Assembly: GCA_009379975.1 (NCBI GenBank)
Contig: WHSS01000014.1
Coordinates: 1-42,428, forward strand
Reading direction: 5' to 3'
Length of the DNA: 42,428 bases
DNA from: Actinophytocola sp.
GTDB lineage: Bacteria > Actinomycetota > Actinomycetes > Mycobacteriales > Pseudonocardiaceae
Below are positions 27,075 through 35,519 of this stretch, piece by piece (position 1 is the first letter of the stretch; each line of letters begins with the position of its first letter). A model generated the notes under the pieces. It was not told the DNA's origin. It saw only the letters and a list, made by a program, of their open reading frames with translations, and searched no databases. Both the position numbers and the translations under genes were made by a program.

Positions 27075-28831
27075 GCCGCCACCGACCTCAGGATACGCCC
27101 GGTGAGCTGGTATGCCAGCGCGAAGCCGCCCCAAACCAGCAGGGCGATGAAGGTGACGCGGGGCTCCCACAGTGCGGCGGTGAGCGAAATCAACGCGAAC
27201 CGCTCGCCGATGGGCAGGACGACGATCTTCTTGAGCCAGCGCATCCAGGACCTCCGCTCGAGTGCCCTGGACAACCGGACGGCCATCTTTCCGACCCGCG
27301 CCAGTGCCGAGCCGTTCTTCTGTGGTTCTGGTTCTTCTTCCACCACTTCGTCCTCGTCCGCCTCTTCAGCTGTGACCGGGGCTTCGGCATCCGCGGCCGA
27401 GACCCGCCTGTCCTCCGGCTGGTCCAGGGGGACGACCGGGAGCGCCGCCAGGACCTGGTGGCGCGACGCCGCGAACGAGAAGTCCACGGTGTGCCGGACC
27501 GTCTGCAAGGCCAGCGCGGCCGCCGCGAGCGCCCATACGTTGTCACCGAAGCCGGTCGTGGCGCCGATCGCCAGACCGGCGAAGACCACGTACTCCTTGC
27601 CGCGATCGAACACCGAGTCGAGCCACGCGCCGAGCTTGGAGAACCGCCGGGTGTAACGGGCGAGCTGGCCGTCGACGCAGTCGAAGGTGAACGCCGCCTG
27701 CAGCAGGAGCGCGCCCGCGATGAGCCCTGGCCGGGACCCCAGGGCGAAAGCGACCGCGGCCAACGTGCCGAGTGCCATGGAGAACGTGGTGATCCCGTTG
27801 GGGGTGAAGCCCCGGCGGGCCGCCCAGCGGGCGATGTAGCGGGAGTAGGGGCTGACGAAGTGGGTCGTGAAGAACCCGTCGCTGCCCTTCACCGCCGAGT
27901 TCAGCAGGACCCTGTCCTCGTCGTAGTTGCCGAGCTTCTCGGTGGCCGCGTCGGTCGTCTCCTGCGACAGCGGGCGGGCCCAGAACAGTTCGCGGAGGTA
28001 GCTGTTGGTCAGGTGTACCCGCGAACGGACGAGCCCGACCAGAATGAGCGGAAGGGCGTCTTGCAAGTTCGCGGATGTCCGCAGCTCGAGCGTGCGAGCC
28101 GACTCTTCGTCAAGCGGGAGCGCGTCGAGCTCTTCCTCGGTCGCGACCGGGACCTCGCCCTCGGGGGTTGTCAGCGACTTCAGCGTGAGCCCGCGCCGCC
28201 ACCGGGCACGCTTGAGCTGGAAGGCCTCCTCCCAGCGCGGCGGGACCGGGTGTTCGGTGAGGTCTGCCAGCTGCCGGACCGACCGCACGAGCTGGTCACG
28301 GTCCTTCAGGTCGATCTTGAGGACGCCGAGGAAGTAGCCCGTCGGCTTCCGCACCTTGTGATAGCCCGATCCGGCACTGACGAGGCGGCCCCGTTCGGCT
28401 CTGGTCCGAGGCGCCCACGAGCCTTTGGGGCTGGCGGTGGTGCTGAGGATTCCGGTGGAGATGCGCGGGTCGGCGAGCAGCCCGGCGAGCGCCTCGCGGT
28501 GCGTCAGGATGTCGGCGGACGCGAGCACGATGTTGGTGACCGGTGATTCGACCGTCGCGGCGATGTCGGCGACGGTTCGCAGGTCTTGTGCGGTACTCGG
28601 GCTGGTGCGGACTTCCAGTTGGAGATCGCTGGCCGCAGCGATCGCCTTGATTTCCGGTTCCCAGCTGGGCCGGGTGAGCACCCATCCACGGTCGACACCG
28701 AGACGCTGTAGTTGGTCCGTCAAACGCGCGATCAGCGTCGTCGGACCGCAGTTGAGCGCGGCGGCGGGGGAGTCGTCGGCACTGACCGACGTAGCGAGCA
28801 GGACTGCAGCGGTTGGCACTGAAATTTTCAC
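27071..28831 (-). CDS. CDP-alcohol phosphotransferase fused to degenerate nucleotidyltransferase-like domain
   Basis: The 586-residue protein leads the six-gene operon. Residues 1-240 look like a nucleotidyltransferase Rossmann fold (AAVLLATSVSADDSP, VTNIVLASADILTHREALAGLLAD, KPTGYFLGVLKIDL) but lack the GxGxR...PK loop, so catalysis is doubtful. Residues about 330-470 are a CDP-alcohol phosphotransferase with the complete signature DCVDGQLAR (384-392), Gly401, Asp405, Asp409. An acidic linker (about 485-515) and more helices follow. The domain pairing recalls the fused inositol-phosphate cytidylyltransferase/DIPP synthase of hyperthermophiles. The start is GTG at 28831 after a weak TTGAG; an alternative start is possible. 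It is predicted to be in the cytoplasmic membrane. Confidence 0.85.
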   Translation of the reverse strand: MKISVPTAAVLLATSVSADDSPAAALNCGPTTLIARLTDQLQRLGVDRGWVLTRPSWEPEIKAIAAASDLQLEVRTSPSTAQDLRTVADIAATVESPVTNIVLASADILTHREALAGLLADPRISTGILSTTASPKGSWAPRTRAERGRLVSAGSGYHKVRKPTGYFLGVLKIDLKDRDQLVRSVRQLADLTEHPVPPRWEEAFQLKRARWRRGLTLKSLTTPEGEVPVATEEELDALPLDEESARTLELRTSANLQDALPLILVGLVRSRVHLTNSYLRELFWARPLSQETTDAATEKLGNYDEDRVLLNSAVKGSDGFFTTHFVSPYSRYIARWAARRGFTPNGITTFSMALGTLAAVAFALGSRPGLIAGALLLQAAFTFDCVDGQLARYTRRFSKLGAWLDSVFDRGKEYVVFAGLAIGATTGFGDNVWALAAAALALQTVRHTVDFSFAASRHQVLAALPVVPLDQPEDRRVSAADAEAPVTAEEADEDEVVEEEPEPQKNGSALARVGKMAVRLSRALERRSWMRWLKKIVVLPIGERFALISLTAALWEPRVTFIALLVWGGFALAYQLTGRILRSVAA

Positions 28832-29087
28832 CTCAAGGTCTGCGTGAGTTCAGCAGCAGGCCTTCAGAACGTTACCCCGTACAACATTTAGAGGTTTCCG
28901 CGACTCTGCGATTTCCGTGGGGCGGCTGGGGAAACTTCCTTTACCGCAAAAAATCGGGCGTCGGTTTGCCTGGGATGCTGACGTTGGTCCGTCTTCGGGG
29001 GTTTGACGAGCAGCTGATATATCTAGAGCTCTGATCCATTCGGGCGGCCCCGTCAGCCGATTGGCGGCTGGCCCAACCGCTGACCAG
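28832..29087. promoter_or_regulatory. Promoter region of the six-gene operon
   Basis: This 256-bp gap separates the end of a GT4 gene from the start of the operon, both on the minus strand, and contains no convincing gene. It is visibly AT-richer near 28880-29030 than its surroundings, with AT-rich blocks such as CCGCAAAAAATCG and ATATATCTAGAGC. A short stem CAGCCG/CGGCTG (29054-29059 with 29065-29070) could end GT4 transcription. Any -35/-10 assignment would be guesswork. Confidence 0.45.
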
Positions 29088-30356
29088 CTAGCCGGCATCG
29101 GTCCGCCGTGCGGCCAAGGAGCCAAGCAGTTCGTCCCAGAGTGGCCCGATATTGCTCATGTCGTACTTCTTCGACGTGGCGGCCGCGGCCGCCCCCATCC
29201 GTGCACGCCGGGGTTCGTCTGCCATGAGCTCGGCGAGCGCGGCGCCGAAGGCTTCGGTGTCGCCGTCGGGAACGAGCAACCCGTCATGACCGTGGGTGAC
29301 GATCTCTGCCGGTCCGCCGCTGTCGAAGCACACGACGGGCAGGCCGCATCGCATCGCTTCGATGACGACCAGTCCGAAGCCTTCGTTCCTGGCCGTGAGT
29401 GCGAACACCGAAGCGCGCGAAAAGACCGCGCCGATCTGCTGGGTACGGCCGCTGAGGTGGACCCGACCTCCCAGCCGTAGGCGATCGACGCGTTCGCGTA
29501 GATTATCGCGTTCGCTCCCAGAGCCACAGATGTGCAATTCCCAGCCGGGGTGCTTCGTGGCGGCGGCGCCGAATGCGTCGATAAGGACATCGAAGCGCTT
29601 TTGTCCGAGCAACCGACCGGCGCTGACGATCACCTCGCGCCGGTGACCAGTGACCGGCTCGATGGGCGTGAGCGCATTGGGGATCCGCACGACGGCGGTG
29701 CCAGAGCCCTCACACAGCCGCGCGTAGAAGCGCTCGTCGTCCTCGGTGAGGACGACGAGCGCGGGCAGGCGTGGGTAGTCGTGCGCGACGGCCCGGGCGA
29801 CCCCTGGCCGGTGATTGCGGTGGCTGACGTGTTCCTGTGCGAGCGACACCAGCTGCGGTGGCTTGAGCCTGGCCGCGATCAGGCTGAACGCCGGCCTGGT
29901 GGTGATCAGGATTCCGGGTGGGAGCGCGGCGAGCGTGCGCAGCAGACGCAGGTCGGTGAGCGCGGAGCAAGCGGAGTACGCACCGTCCTCTTCATGGACC
30001 AGCAGGCTCGGCAGCCGAGCGAGCACTGGACGCCGAGCCTGCTGCGTCTGGTCGTACAGCACCCGGACACGGACGCCGGGCGGCAGTGCGAAGAAGGGTT
30101 CGGCGCGCCGCCGGACAAGGGAGATCACCTCGACGTCGAAGCTGCCCGCGAGATGGCTCGCCAGGCTGAGCACCGATCGGATGGTGCCGCCCATGCCATA
30201 GGCGTGCTCGAGTACGAAGAAGACCCGGCCCCGGTCGGCGGCGCCCTGATGCTTCACCGCGCGTCTGGCGAGCCATGGGCGCACCGCGGCGAAAGCCAGC
30301 AGCCGCAGCAGGTGCAGCGGCGGCTTGACGGCTCGCGGCCAGCGCCTGGGCTTCAT
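29088..30356 (-). CDS. GT4 glycosyltransferase
   Basis: A 422-residue GT-B retaining glycosyltransferase. After a basic N-terminus (1-45) the first Rossmann half begins VFFVLEHAYGMGGTIRSVLSLASHL, a typical donor/acceptor-side loop. The C-terminal half has VIVSAGRLLGQKRFDVLIDAF, the HICGSGSERDNL strand, and EGFGLVVIEAMRCGLPVVCF containing the EX7E motif. It resembles teichoic-acid or capsule chain glycosyltransferases, with no specific sugar assignable. The start has no good ribosome site; it lies 30 bp after the pyruvyltransferase-like gene, so coupling is likely. Confidence 0.87.
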   Translation of the reverse strand: MKPRRWPRAVKPPLHLLRLLAFAAVRPWLARRAVKHQGAADRGRVFFVLEHAYGMGGTIRSVLSLASHLAGSFDVEVISLVRRRAEPFFALPPGVRVRVLYDQTQQARRPVLARLPSLLVHEEDGAYSACSALTDLRLLRTLAALPPGILITTRPAFSLIAARLKPPQLVSLAQEHVSHRNHRPGVARAVAHDYPRLPALVVLTEDDERFYARLCEGSGTAVVRIPNALTPIEPVTGHRREVIVSAGRLLGQKRFDVLIDAFGAAATKHPGWELHICGSGSERDNLRERVDRLRLGGRVHLSGRTQQIGAVFSRASVFALTARNEGFGLVVIEAMRCGLPVVCFDSGGPAEIVTHGHDGLLVPDGDTEAFGAALAELMADEPRRARMGAAAAATSKKYDMSNIGPLWDELLGSLAARRTDAG

Positions 30357-30386
30357 CGTTATCAGGTCATCGTTACCGTGTCCTCG

Positions 30387-32960
30387 CTACCGCGGATCGG
30401 CCGTGGCGAGCTGCTGCCAGAGTTCCCGGCGAGCCACATACCGGCGTTGCCATGGCTTGGCCTTGCCGGGCCAGTAGACCAGTTGCGGCTCGGCGACCCG
30501 TTCGTTGGTCGGGACGTGCGCCCACTCCGGCGGCAGCACCGCACGGTCCGGGCCCGCGTACAACGTGAGTACCTCCGCGGCGGTCATCCCGAATCGTTCG
30601 GCGTAGGGCAGGAAGCCGGAGGTGAGCCGGTCCGCCCGCATCCGGGCCAGATCCGCGACGATGACCTCGGTGTCGAACGCGTCGAAGTCGAACGCATGAC
30701 GGGCGTGTACGCGCCGGAACAGCTCGTGAGCCGCCGTGGCGTCCGGGTGCAGGCGTCTGGCCGCGCCGTAGAACCGGCCGAAGCCACTGGACGCCCTGGT
30801 GCCGAGCGTGGTCCGTGCGGCGATCGGGTGAGAACCGAGATCGGTGCCCGCGAGCTCGGCGATGTCGCCCTGGACGACGGCGACCGGCGGCAGCACCGTC
30901 ACCCGATCCAGGTCACGCAGCAGTTCCGGGAGCAGCAGCAGCCTCAAGTCGGCGGCGGATCCGTCGCAGCTGAGCCAGTTCACCGAAAGGTCGGGGAAGG
31001 CATCGCGGATGCGCTGGTGCTGATCAGGCCCGCACCCCGTGGCGAGGAGCCAGACCCGGATCGGCCGCGACGCCTTGGCTTGCAGCGAAGCGAGTGTGCG
31101 GGGGAGCCGGTCGACGTCGCCGGCGTTGAGCCGGACCGCGACGTCGACCGGGTCGGAGAACGTCGGCCCCATCGACGCCATGGACCCGCGCACCCGTTCC
31201 ACGACCTCGCCGATGTTCAGCGTCGGCTCGGGCAGCGGGTCGGCGGCGACGTGCCGCTCGCGCGCGGCGGCGACGACGTCGGCACAGGCGTTTCGCCACA
31301 GCTCGTAGACCTCGGACTCGGGCTTGCCCGCCAGGATCGCGCTCATGACGGTCTCCAGCCGGGCGAGCATCCCGGTGCGGATCCGCTCGAACTCGATGTC
31401 GTCGATGTCGATCAAGCCGTTGAACCGGACATCCGCGCGGCTCTTCGGCTGGAAGTCGACCTCCAGGCCGAGCGAGCGGGTGGGCAGGTAGCAGTGCAGG
31501 CGCGAAGTGACCACCTTCGTGTACTCCCGCCGGTAACGCTCGAGCAGCGCGACCGCGTCCCGCATGTTCCGGACGAAGTCGCGCCGCTTCACCGCGACGT
31601 AGGAATGGCGCACGGCGTCCGAGCCCGCGGGCACCTGTTCCGGCGGGACGTCGACGTAAACCGTCGCGGGCTGCGCCGCGCGCTCGGCGGGTGGGAACAC
31701 CGTGTCCACCGTCGTGGTGAGGCAGCCGGAGAAGAACGCCGGAACATCCAGCGACAGCAGCAGATCCACGGTCGTCCAGTCGCGGCACCCGATCGGTCCG
31801 TACCGGCGCAGGTACTCGATGGCGTCGTCGGTGAGCATCTCGCGTTTGTTGCAGTGGAACGAGACGAAGAGCGGCCGCAGGCTCGGGTGCATCGGGAAGT
31901 CGTGCCGCACGCCGAACAAGGGGTGCATGTACCAGCCGAAGGCGAGCATCCAGGTGCCTTCCGGGAAGGCCTCGTAGTTGGATGCGTCGCGATCGGCCGT
32001 GTAGAGCGCGACCTCGGCCGGAGGCGAGTCGAGACGGCGTTCGGTACGGACCTGTTGTTGCATCTCGGTGACGAACTCGGTGAGCTCGTCCGGCCCGTGG
32101 AAGCTGACGTTCTGGTGCCGCACGAGGTGACCGAGCGACGCGAGCGTCTGGACGTGGTCACCGATGTTCTGCGACGTCTTCTCCCGGCCCGGCTGGCGGT
32201 AGTCGATCAGCGCGACCGGCACCTGCCCCGCCGGCGGCCGCGGCGCCGTCACGCCCCGCTTGCGCGTCATCCACGGTTTCAACCAGGCGATCTCGGTTTC
32301 GGCGTCCTCCCACGCCGATGGCCGCTCCGCGGCCCGTTCCACCAGGAGGGTGTATGCCTGATTTGCCAGTTCCAGCTCGTCGGATAGGAACGCGTAGCGA
32401 ACGGCTTCGTAGAAGTCCTGCGGGCCGAGTTCGTCCGGCCGGTCGGCGACGAACTGCCGGATGGCGGCGACGGCCTGCGGCCGGTCGCAGCGGTAAGCGG
32501 CGGAGAGGTACTCGGCCGTCGCGTTCGCCCGCCATACCCCGGCCGGGACTGCGGCGAACTCCGTCATGGCCAGTTCGGGCAGCCTCCGGTGTACGGCGAC
32601 AACGGCTGCGGCGAGGTGACCCGCCGTCGCGGTTTCGGGCTTCGACGCCAGTGCGTCGGCGAACGACACGGCGGTCGTGCTTCTCTCCGCTTGCACCAGC
32701 TCGCGAGCCGTCGACGCGGCCACCGCGTCGATCGGCTCGCCCCGGCTCAATCGGGAAAAGATCTGGGTTTCCGGGGGCGCCGGGCGTTTCGCCGGTGGCG
32801 CGGCCTTCGGCTTCGGCTTTGTCTTCGACTCAGCTTGTCGCGTCGTGCGGAGCGCGGCCGTGTACGCGCGAGCACCCTTGCGAATCGCTCGCAGTCTGGT
32901 GAGAGCCGCCTCGGGGAGGTGCTTTCGCACGAAACGGCGAAGCCGGACGTTGTGGACCAT
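30387..32960 (-). CDS. Polysaccharide pyruvyltransferase-like protein fused to degenerate GT8-like domain
   Basis: The 857-residue protein begins with a basic leader and Lys/Pro-rich linker (1-68) and a helical, TPR-like stretch (about 70-235). A polysaccharide pyruvyltransferase-type domain follows (about 245-530: SQNIGDHVQTLASLGHLV, GPIGCRDWTTVDLL, VTSRLHCYLPTRSLGLEVDF). Such domains add pyruvate ketals to glycans. The C-terminal part (about 605-857) is GT8-like, ending in FDTEVIVADLARMRAD and PGKAKPWQRRY, but where GT8 enzymes carry DXD it has VTVLPPVAVVQGD. The ATG at 32960 follows AAGGAG at 6-base spacing, so an earlier start at 33326 is rejected. Confidence 0.83.
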   Translation of the reverse strand: MVHNVRLRRFVRKHLPEAALTRLRAIRKGARAYTAALRTTRQAESKTKPKPKAAPPAKRPAPPETQIFSRLSRGEPIDAVAASTARELVQAERSTTAVSFADALASKPETATAGHLAAAVVAVHRRLPELAMTEFAAVPAGVWRANATAEYLSAAYRCDRPQAVAAIRQFVADRPDELGPQDFYEAVRYAFLSDELELANQAYTLLVERAAERPSAWEDAETEIAWLKPWMTRKRGVTAPRPPAGQVPVALIDYRQPGREKTSQNIGDHVQTLASLGHLVRHQNVSFHGPDELTEFVTEMQQQVRTERRLDSPPAEVALYTADRDASNYEAFPEGTWMLAFGWYMHPLFGVRHDFPMHPSLRPLFVSFHCNKREMLTDDAIEYLRRYGPIGCRDWTTVDLLLSLDVPAFFSGCLTTTVDTVFPPAERAAQPATVYVDVPPEQVPAGSDAVRHSYVAVKRRDFVRNMRDAVALLERYRREYTKVVTSRLHCYLPTRSLGLEVDFQPKSRADVRFNGLIDIDDIEFERIRTGMLARLETVMSAILAGKPESEVYELWRNACADVVAAARERHVAADPLPEPTLNIGEVVERVRGSMASMGPTFSDPVDVAVRLNAGDVDRLPRTLASLQAKASRPIRVWLLATGCGPDQHQRIRDAFPDLSVNWLSCDGSAADLRLLLLPELLRDLDRVTVLPPVAVVQGDIAELAGTDLGSHPIAARTTLGTRASSGFGRFYGAARRLHPDATAAHELFRRVHARHAFDFDAFDTEVIVADLARMRADRLTSGFLPYAERFGMTAAEVLTLYAGPDRAVLPPEWAHVPTNERVAEPQLVYWPGKAKPWQRRYVARRELWQQLATADPR

Positions 32961-33078
32961 CAATCTCCTTGGGATAGGCGGTTTACGGTGGGGAGCTCCA
33001 ACCGCGGCACACCCCCACGCGTAGCGTAGTGTGCACGTCCTGTTCGCGTCGCGTACAGGTGTACCCGGTCGAACGGGG

Positions 33079-33114
33079 CCGACGCCGAGAAACCAGCCGA
33101 CGCCGAGAAAACCA
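33079..33114 (+). repeat. 18-bp tandem duplication before the TarM-like gene
   Basis: CCGACGCCGAGAAACCAG is repeated as two near-identical units (33079-33096 and 33097-33114, one difference plus the last base). It lies in the 166-bp divergent gap between the pyruvyltransferase-like and TarM-like genes, just before the latter's GGGGAG ribosome site. It may be a binding site or a slippage product. Confidence 0.7.
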
Positions 33115-33126
33115 TGGGGAGACCAG

Positions 33127-34665
33127 GTGAACGACAGCGAGCTCGCAACGGCTCGATCCGCGGGTGAAGCGGTGTTCTTCCTTCGCTCGCTTGCGTTGCA
33201 ACGCGGTGGTGTGACGCGGGCGGTACTGGCCCGCATGCGCATGTATGCGCAGGCGGGCATCAAAGTGCGCTTGCTGCTGACCAGCCACGGGGTGCGCGAG
33301 ATGCACATCCAGTCCCGCATCCGCAAGCAGTGGGAGCTGCCCGACTCGGTCGAGATTCGCTACTTCTGGCGGGAAGCGGCCCCCGGCGGAGGCGGCGCAC
33401 CACCCGACCCGCTCGTGGCCGCGCGGGAGGAACCAGGATTCACGTGCTTCACCGAGCAGACCGCGAAGGGCGCCGTCGTGCGCTGCTACTCCGACGGTCT
33501 CCTGGCCAAGTCCAAGCACCTGAACAAGAAAGGAAACCCGGTGCGGATCGAGCACCACGATCGCGCCAGGCGCGTCGTGAGCCGGGAACACTTCGACGAG
33601 GAGGGCGGGCTGGTCCGGAGCGAGGAGCTGAACCCGGACACCGGCCAGGTCACGATGCAGCGGTGGTTCGACCGATCCGGTGAGTGCTGGTTGACCAACT
33701 GGCAGACGGAGTACGGCAGTGCGGGCGCCACGGTCAGACATCGTCCATCGGCGACGGCCTACGACACGTACGAGCAGTGTGTCGCGGAATGGGTCGACGA
33801 GATCCTTGCCGAGGCCGAGCGGCCCGTGTTGTATTCCGACACGCGATTCCATGATTCGGTGCTCCTCGACATGAAGCACCCCGGGGCGCGCAAGGTCGCG
33901 GTCCTGCACAACAGCCACACCGTCAAGCCCCATCGGGCCGAAGACGCGACCAAGGGCAACTGGCTGCCCTTGCTGACCAACTTGGACAAGATCGACCGCG
34001 TCGTGGCGCTGACCCATCGGCAGCGCGACGACATCGCGCGGCGCTATAGTGGCGCGAACGTCGTCGTGATCAACCACCCGACGCCGCAGGCGCCCGAAGT
34101 CGAGGACGAGGTCAAGCGTGAACCGGGCCTGCTCGTCACGGTTACCCGGCTCGAGCCGCAGAAGCGGTTGGAACACGCCATCCGGGCCTTCGCGATCGCG
34201 TCGAAGAAGGTGCCCGACGCCCGGTTCGACATCTACGGCACCGGTTCGGAAAAGTCCAAGCTCAAGGCCTTGGTCGGCGAGCTCGAGCTGACCGGGAAGG
34301 TTCGGTTCGCGGGTTTCACCGATGCTCCGCTGGCAAAGTTCGCCGGCGCGACGGCGACGGTGCTCAGTTCGTGGTTCGAAGGCATGCCCCTGGTGCTCAA
34401 CGAGGCGATGGGGGTGGGGACGCCGTTCGTCAGCTATGACATGAACTACGGCCCGGCCGAGGTGATCCGCCACGACGTGGACGGCCTGCTCGTCCCGGTG
34501 GGCGACATCGAGGCCCTCGCCGACGCCATGGTGCGAGTGTTGAGCGACCCCGACTACGCCCAGCGGCTCGGTAAGTGCGCGCGGGAGGTCAAGGAGCGGT
34601 TCTCGAAGGAGCGTTGGCGGACGGAGTGGATCGAACTGCTCGAGCGACTCACGGAGCAGGCGTGA
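33127..34665 (+). CDS. TarM-like GT4 glycosyltransferase with beta-rich insert
   Basis: The 512-residue protein is a GT-B retaining enzyme with a long insertion. The N-terminal Rossmann half starts AVFFLRSLALQRGGVTRAVL (about 15-35). An insert rich in short beta strands (about 95-215: AAPGGGG, SDGLLAKSKHLNKKGNP, ELNPDTGQVTMQRWFDRSGECWLTNW) matches the DUF1975/HUB layout of the wall teichoic acid GlcNAc-transferase TarM and the GtfA/GtfB pair. The C-terminal half has VTRLEPQKRLEHAIRAF and WFEGMPLVLNEAMGVGTPFV with EX7E. TarM-type enzymes trimerise through this insert. The GTG at 33127 follows GGGGAG. It overlaps the next gene by 4 bases. The donor sugar is unknown. Confidence 0.87.
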   Translation: MNDSELATARSAGEAVFFLRSLALQRGGVTRAVLARMRMYAQAGIKVRLLLTSHGVREMHIQSRIRKQWELPDSVEIRYFWREAAPGGGGAPPDPLVAAREEPGFTCFTEQTAKGAVVRCYSDGLLAKSKHLNKKGNPVRIEHHDRARRVVSREHFDEEGGLVRSEELNPDTGQVTMQRWFDRSGECWLTNWQTEYGSAGATVRHRPSATAYDTYEQCVAEWVDEILAEAERPVLYSDTRFHDSVLLDMKHPGARKVAVLHNSHTVKPHRAEDATKGNWLPLLTNLDKIDRVVALTHRQRDDIARRYSGANVVVINHPTPQAPEVEDEVKREPGLLVTVTRLEPQKRLEHAIRAFAIASKKVPDARFDIYGTGSEKSKLKALVGELELTGKVRFAGFTDAPLAKFAGATATVLSSWFEGMPLVLNEAMGVGTPFVSYDMNYGPAEVIRHDVDGLLVPVGDIEALADAMVRVLSDPDYAQRLGKCAREVKERFSKERWRTEWIELLERLTEQA

Positions 34666-35510
34666 GAAGCGCTCTCATGGTTCGCTTCGCCGAACTCGCC
34701 CGGACCGCGGTGCGCCAGGTCCGTTCAGCTCGGAACCTCCGGCGCCGGCTCACGCGAGACATGCGACGGCGGGCGACACGGGCGCGAGTGGTTGCATCCC
34801 TGGTCGGGGCACGGATACGCGGGCGCCCCGTGTGGCTGCTGCTGTCGGGTTCCGAACCGGTCTCACCGTGGTACGCGCGGACGCTGCGCTCGGCTGCGGA
34901 ACACCGGGCGGGAGCGGCGGTTTTCGTGCTGGACTTCGTCCCGGGAGTGACCGACTTACCGGACAGGCTGCCAGCACGCAGATTCTGGCTCGACGCCGCA
35001 CCGGGCGGTGGCGGGTCGGCTCCGCGCTACTCCACCGTGGGCTGCATCGAAGGAAAGGTGGGCGGGCCGGACGAGACCTGGCGGAACGGCTACTACCGGG
35101 ACGGGAAGCCGGTGCTGACGATCACCGAGCGCGGCGGCGCCACCATCGTCGAGGACTACGACGGCTTCGGCGAGCCGGTTCGGCGGGAAGAGATCGACCA
35201 GGACGGCAAGCTGATCCGGCTCGTCGACCTGCACCCCTCGGACGGCCGCGAGGTCACTCACCGATACCTGAACGCCGATGGCGAATGCTGGCTGTCGGTC
35301 TGGGTCGACCCCGAAGACGGCAGGCTGGGCCGTACTCAGCGACATCGCGGCGATGTGCGAGAATTCCCAACTCTCCGAGCGGCTCAAGCCGCGTGGGTCG
35401 CCGGACAGATTTCCGGGCCGACCCCGCGCATCCTGGTGTCCGGCCGCGGGGCAGAAGAGGTCGCGGAATTGGTGAAGGACGTCGTTGAGCCGAGTACGAA
35501 GGGAATCTAG
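34662..35510 (+). CDS. Stand-alone TarM/GtfB-like HUB-domain protein without catalytic half
   Basis: The 282-residue product starts at GTG 34662, overlapping the TarM-like stop by four bases (GTGA). It repeats the neighbour's N-terminal and insert region: a degenerate Rossmann start (PVWLLLSGSEPVSPWYARTLRSA), the shared WLDAAPGGGGSAP, and GYYRDGKPVLTITE through DLHPSDGREVTHRYLNADGECWLSVW. It ends where the EX7E half would begin, so it cannot be a glycosyltransferase by itself. An ATG at 34677 is the alternative start. By analogy with GtfB, it may form a complex with the upstream enzyme. Confidence 0.8.
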   Translation: MRSALMVRFAELARTAVRQVRSARNLRRRLTRDMRRRATRARVVASLVGARIRGRPVWLLLSGSEPVSPWYARTLRSAAEHRAGAAVFVLDFVPGVTDLPDRLPARRFWLDAAPGGGGSAPRYSTVGCIEGKVGGPDETWRNGYYRDGKPVLTITERGGATIVEDYDGFGEPVRREEIDQDGKLIRLVDLHPSDGREVTHRYLNADGECWLSVWVDPEDGRLGRTQRHRGDVREFPTLRAAQAAWVAGQISGPTPRILVSGRGAEEVAELVKDVVEPSTKGI

Positions 35511-35519
35511 GGGCTTGCC

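Noticed and set aside
29532-32387. 951-codon plus-strand ORF opposite the GT4 and pyruvyltransferase-like genes
   Set aside because: It spans two well-supported minus-strand genes with clear motifs, and its sequence is rich in Arg, His, Asp and Val as expected of shadow frames.
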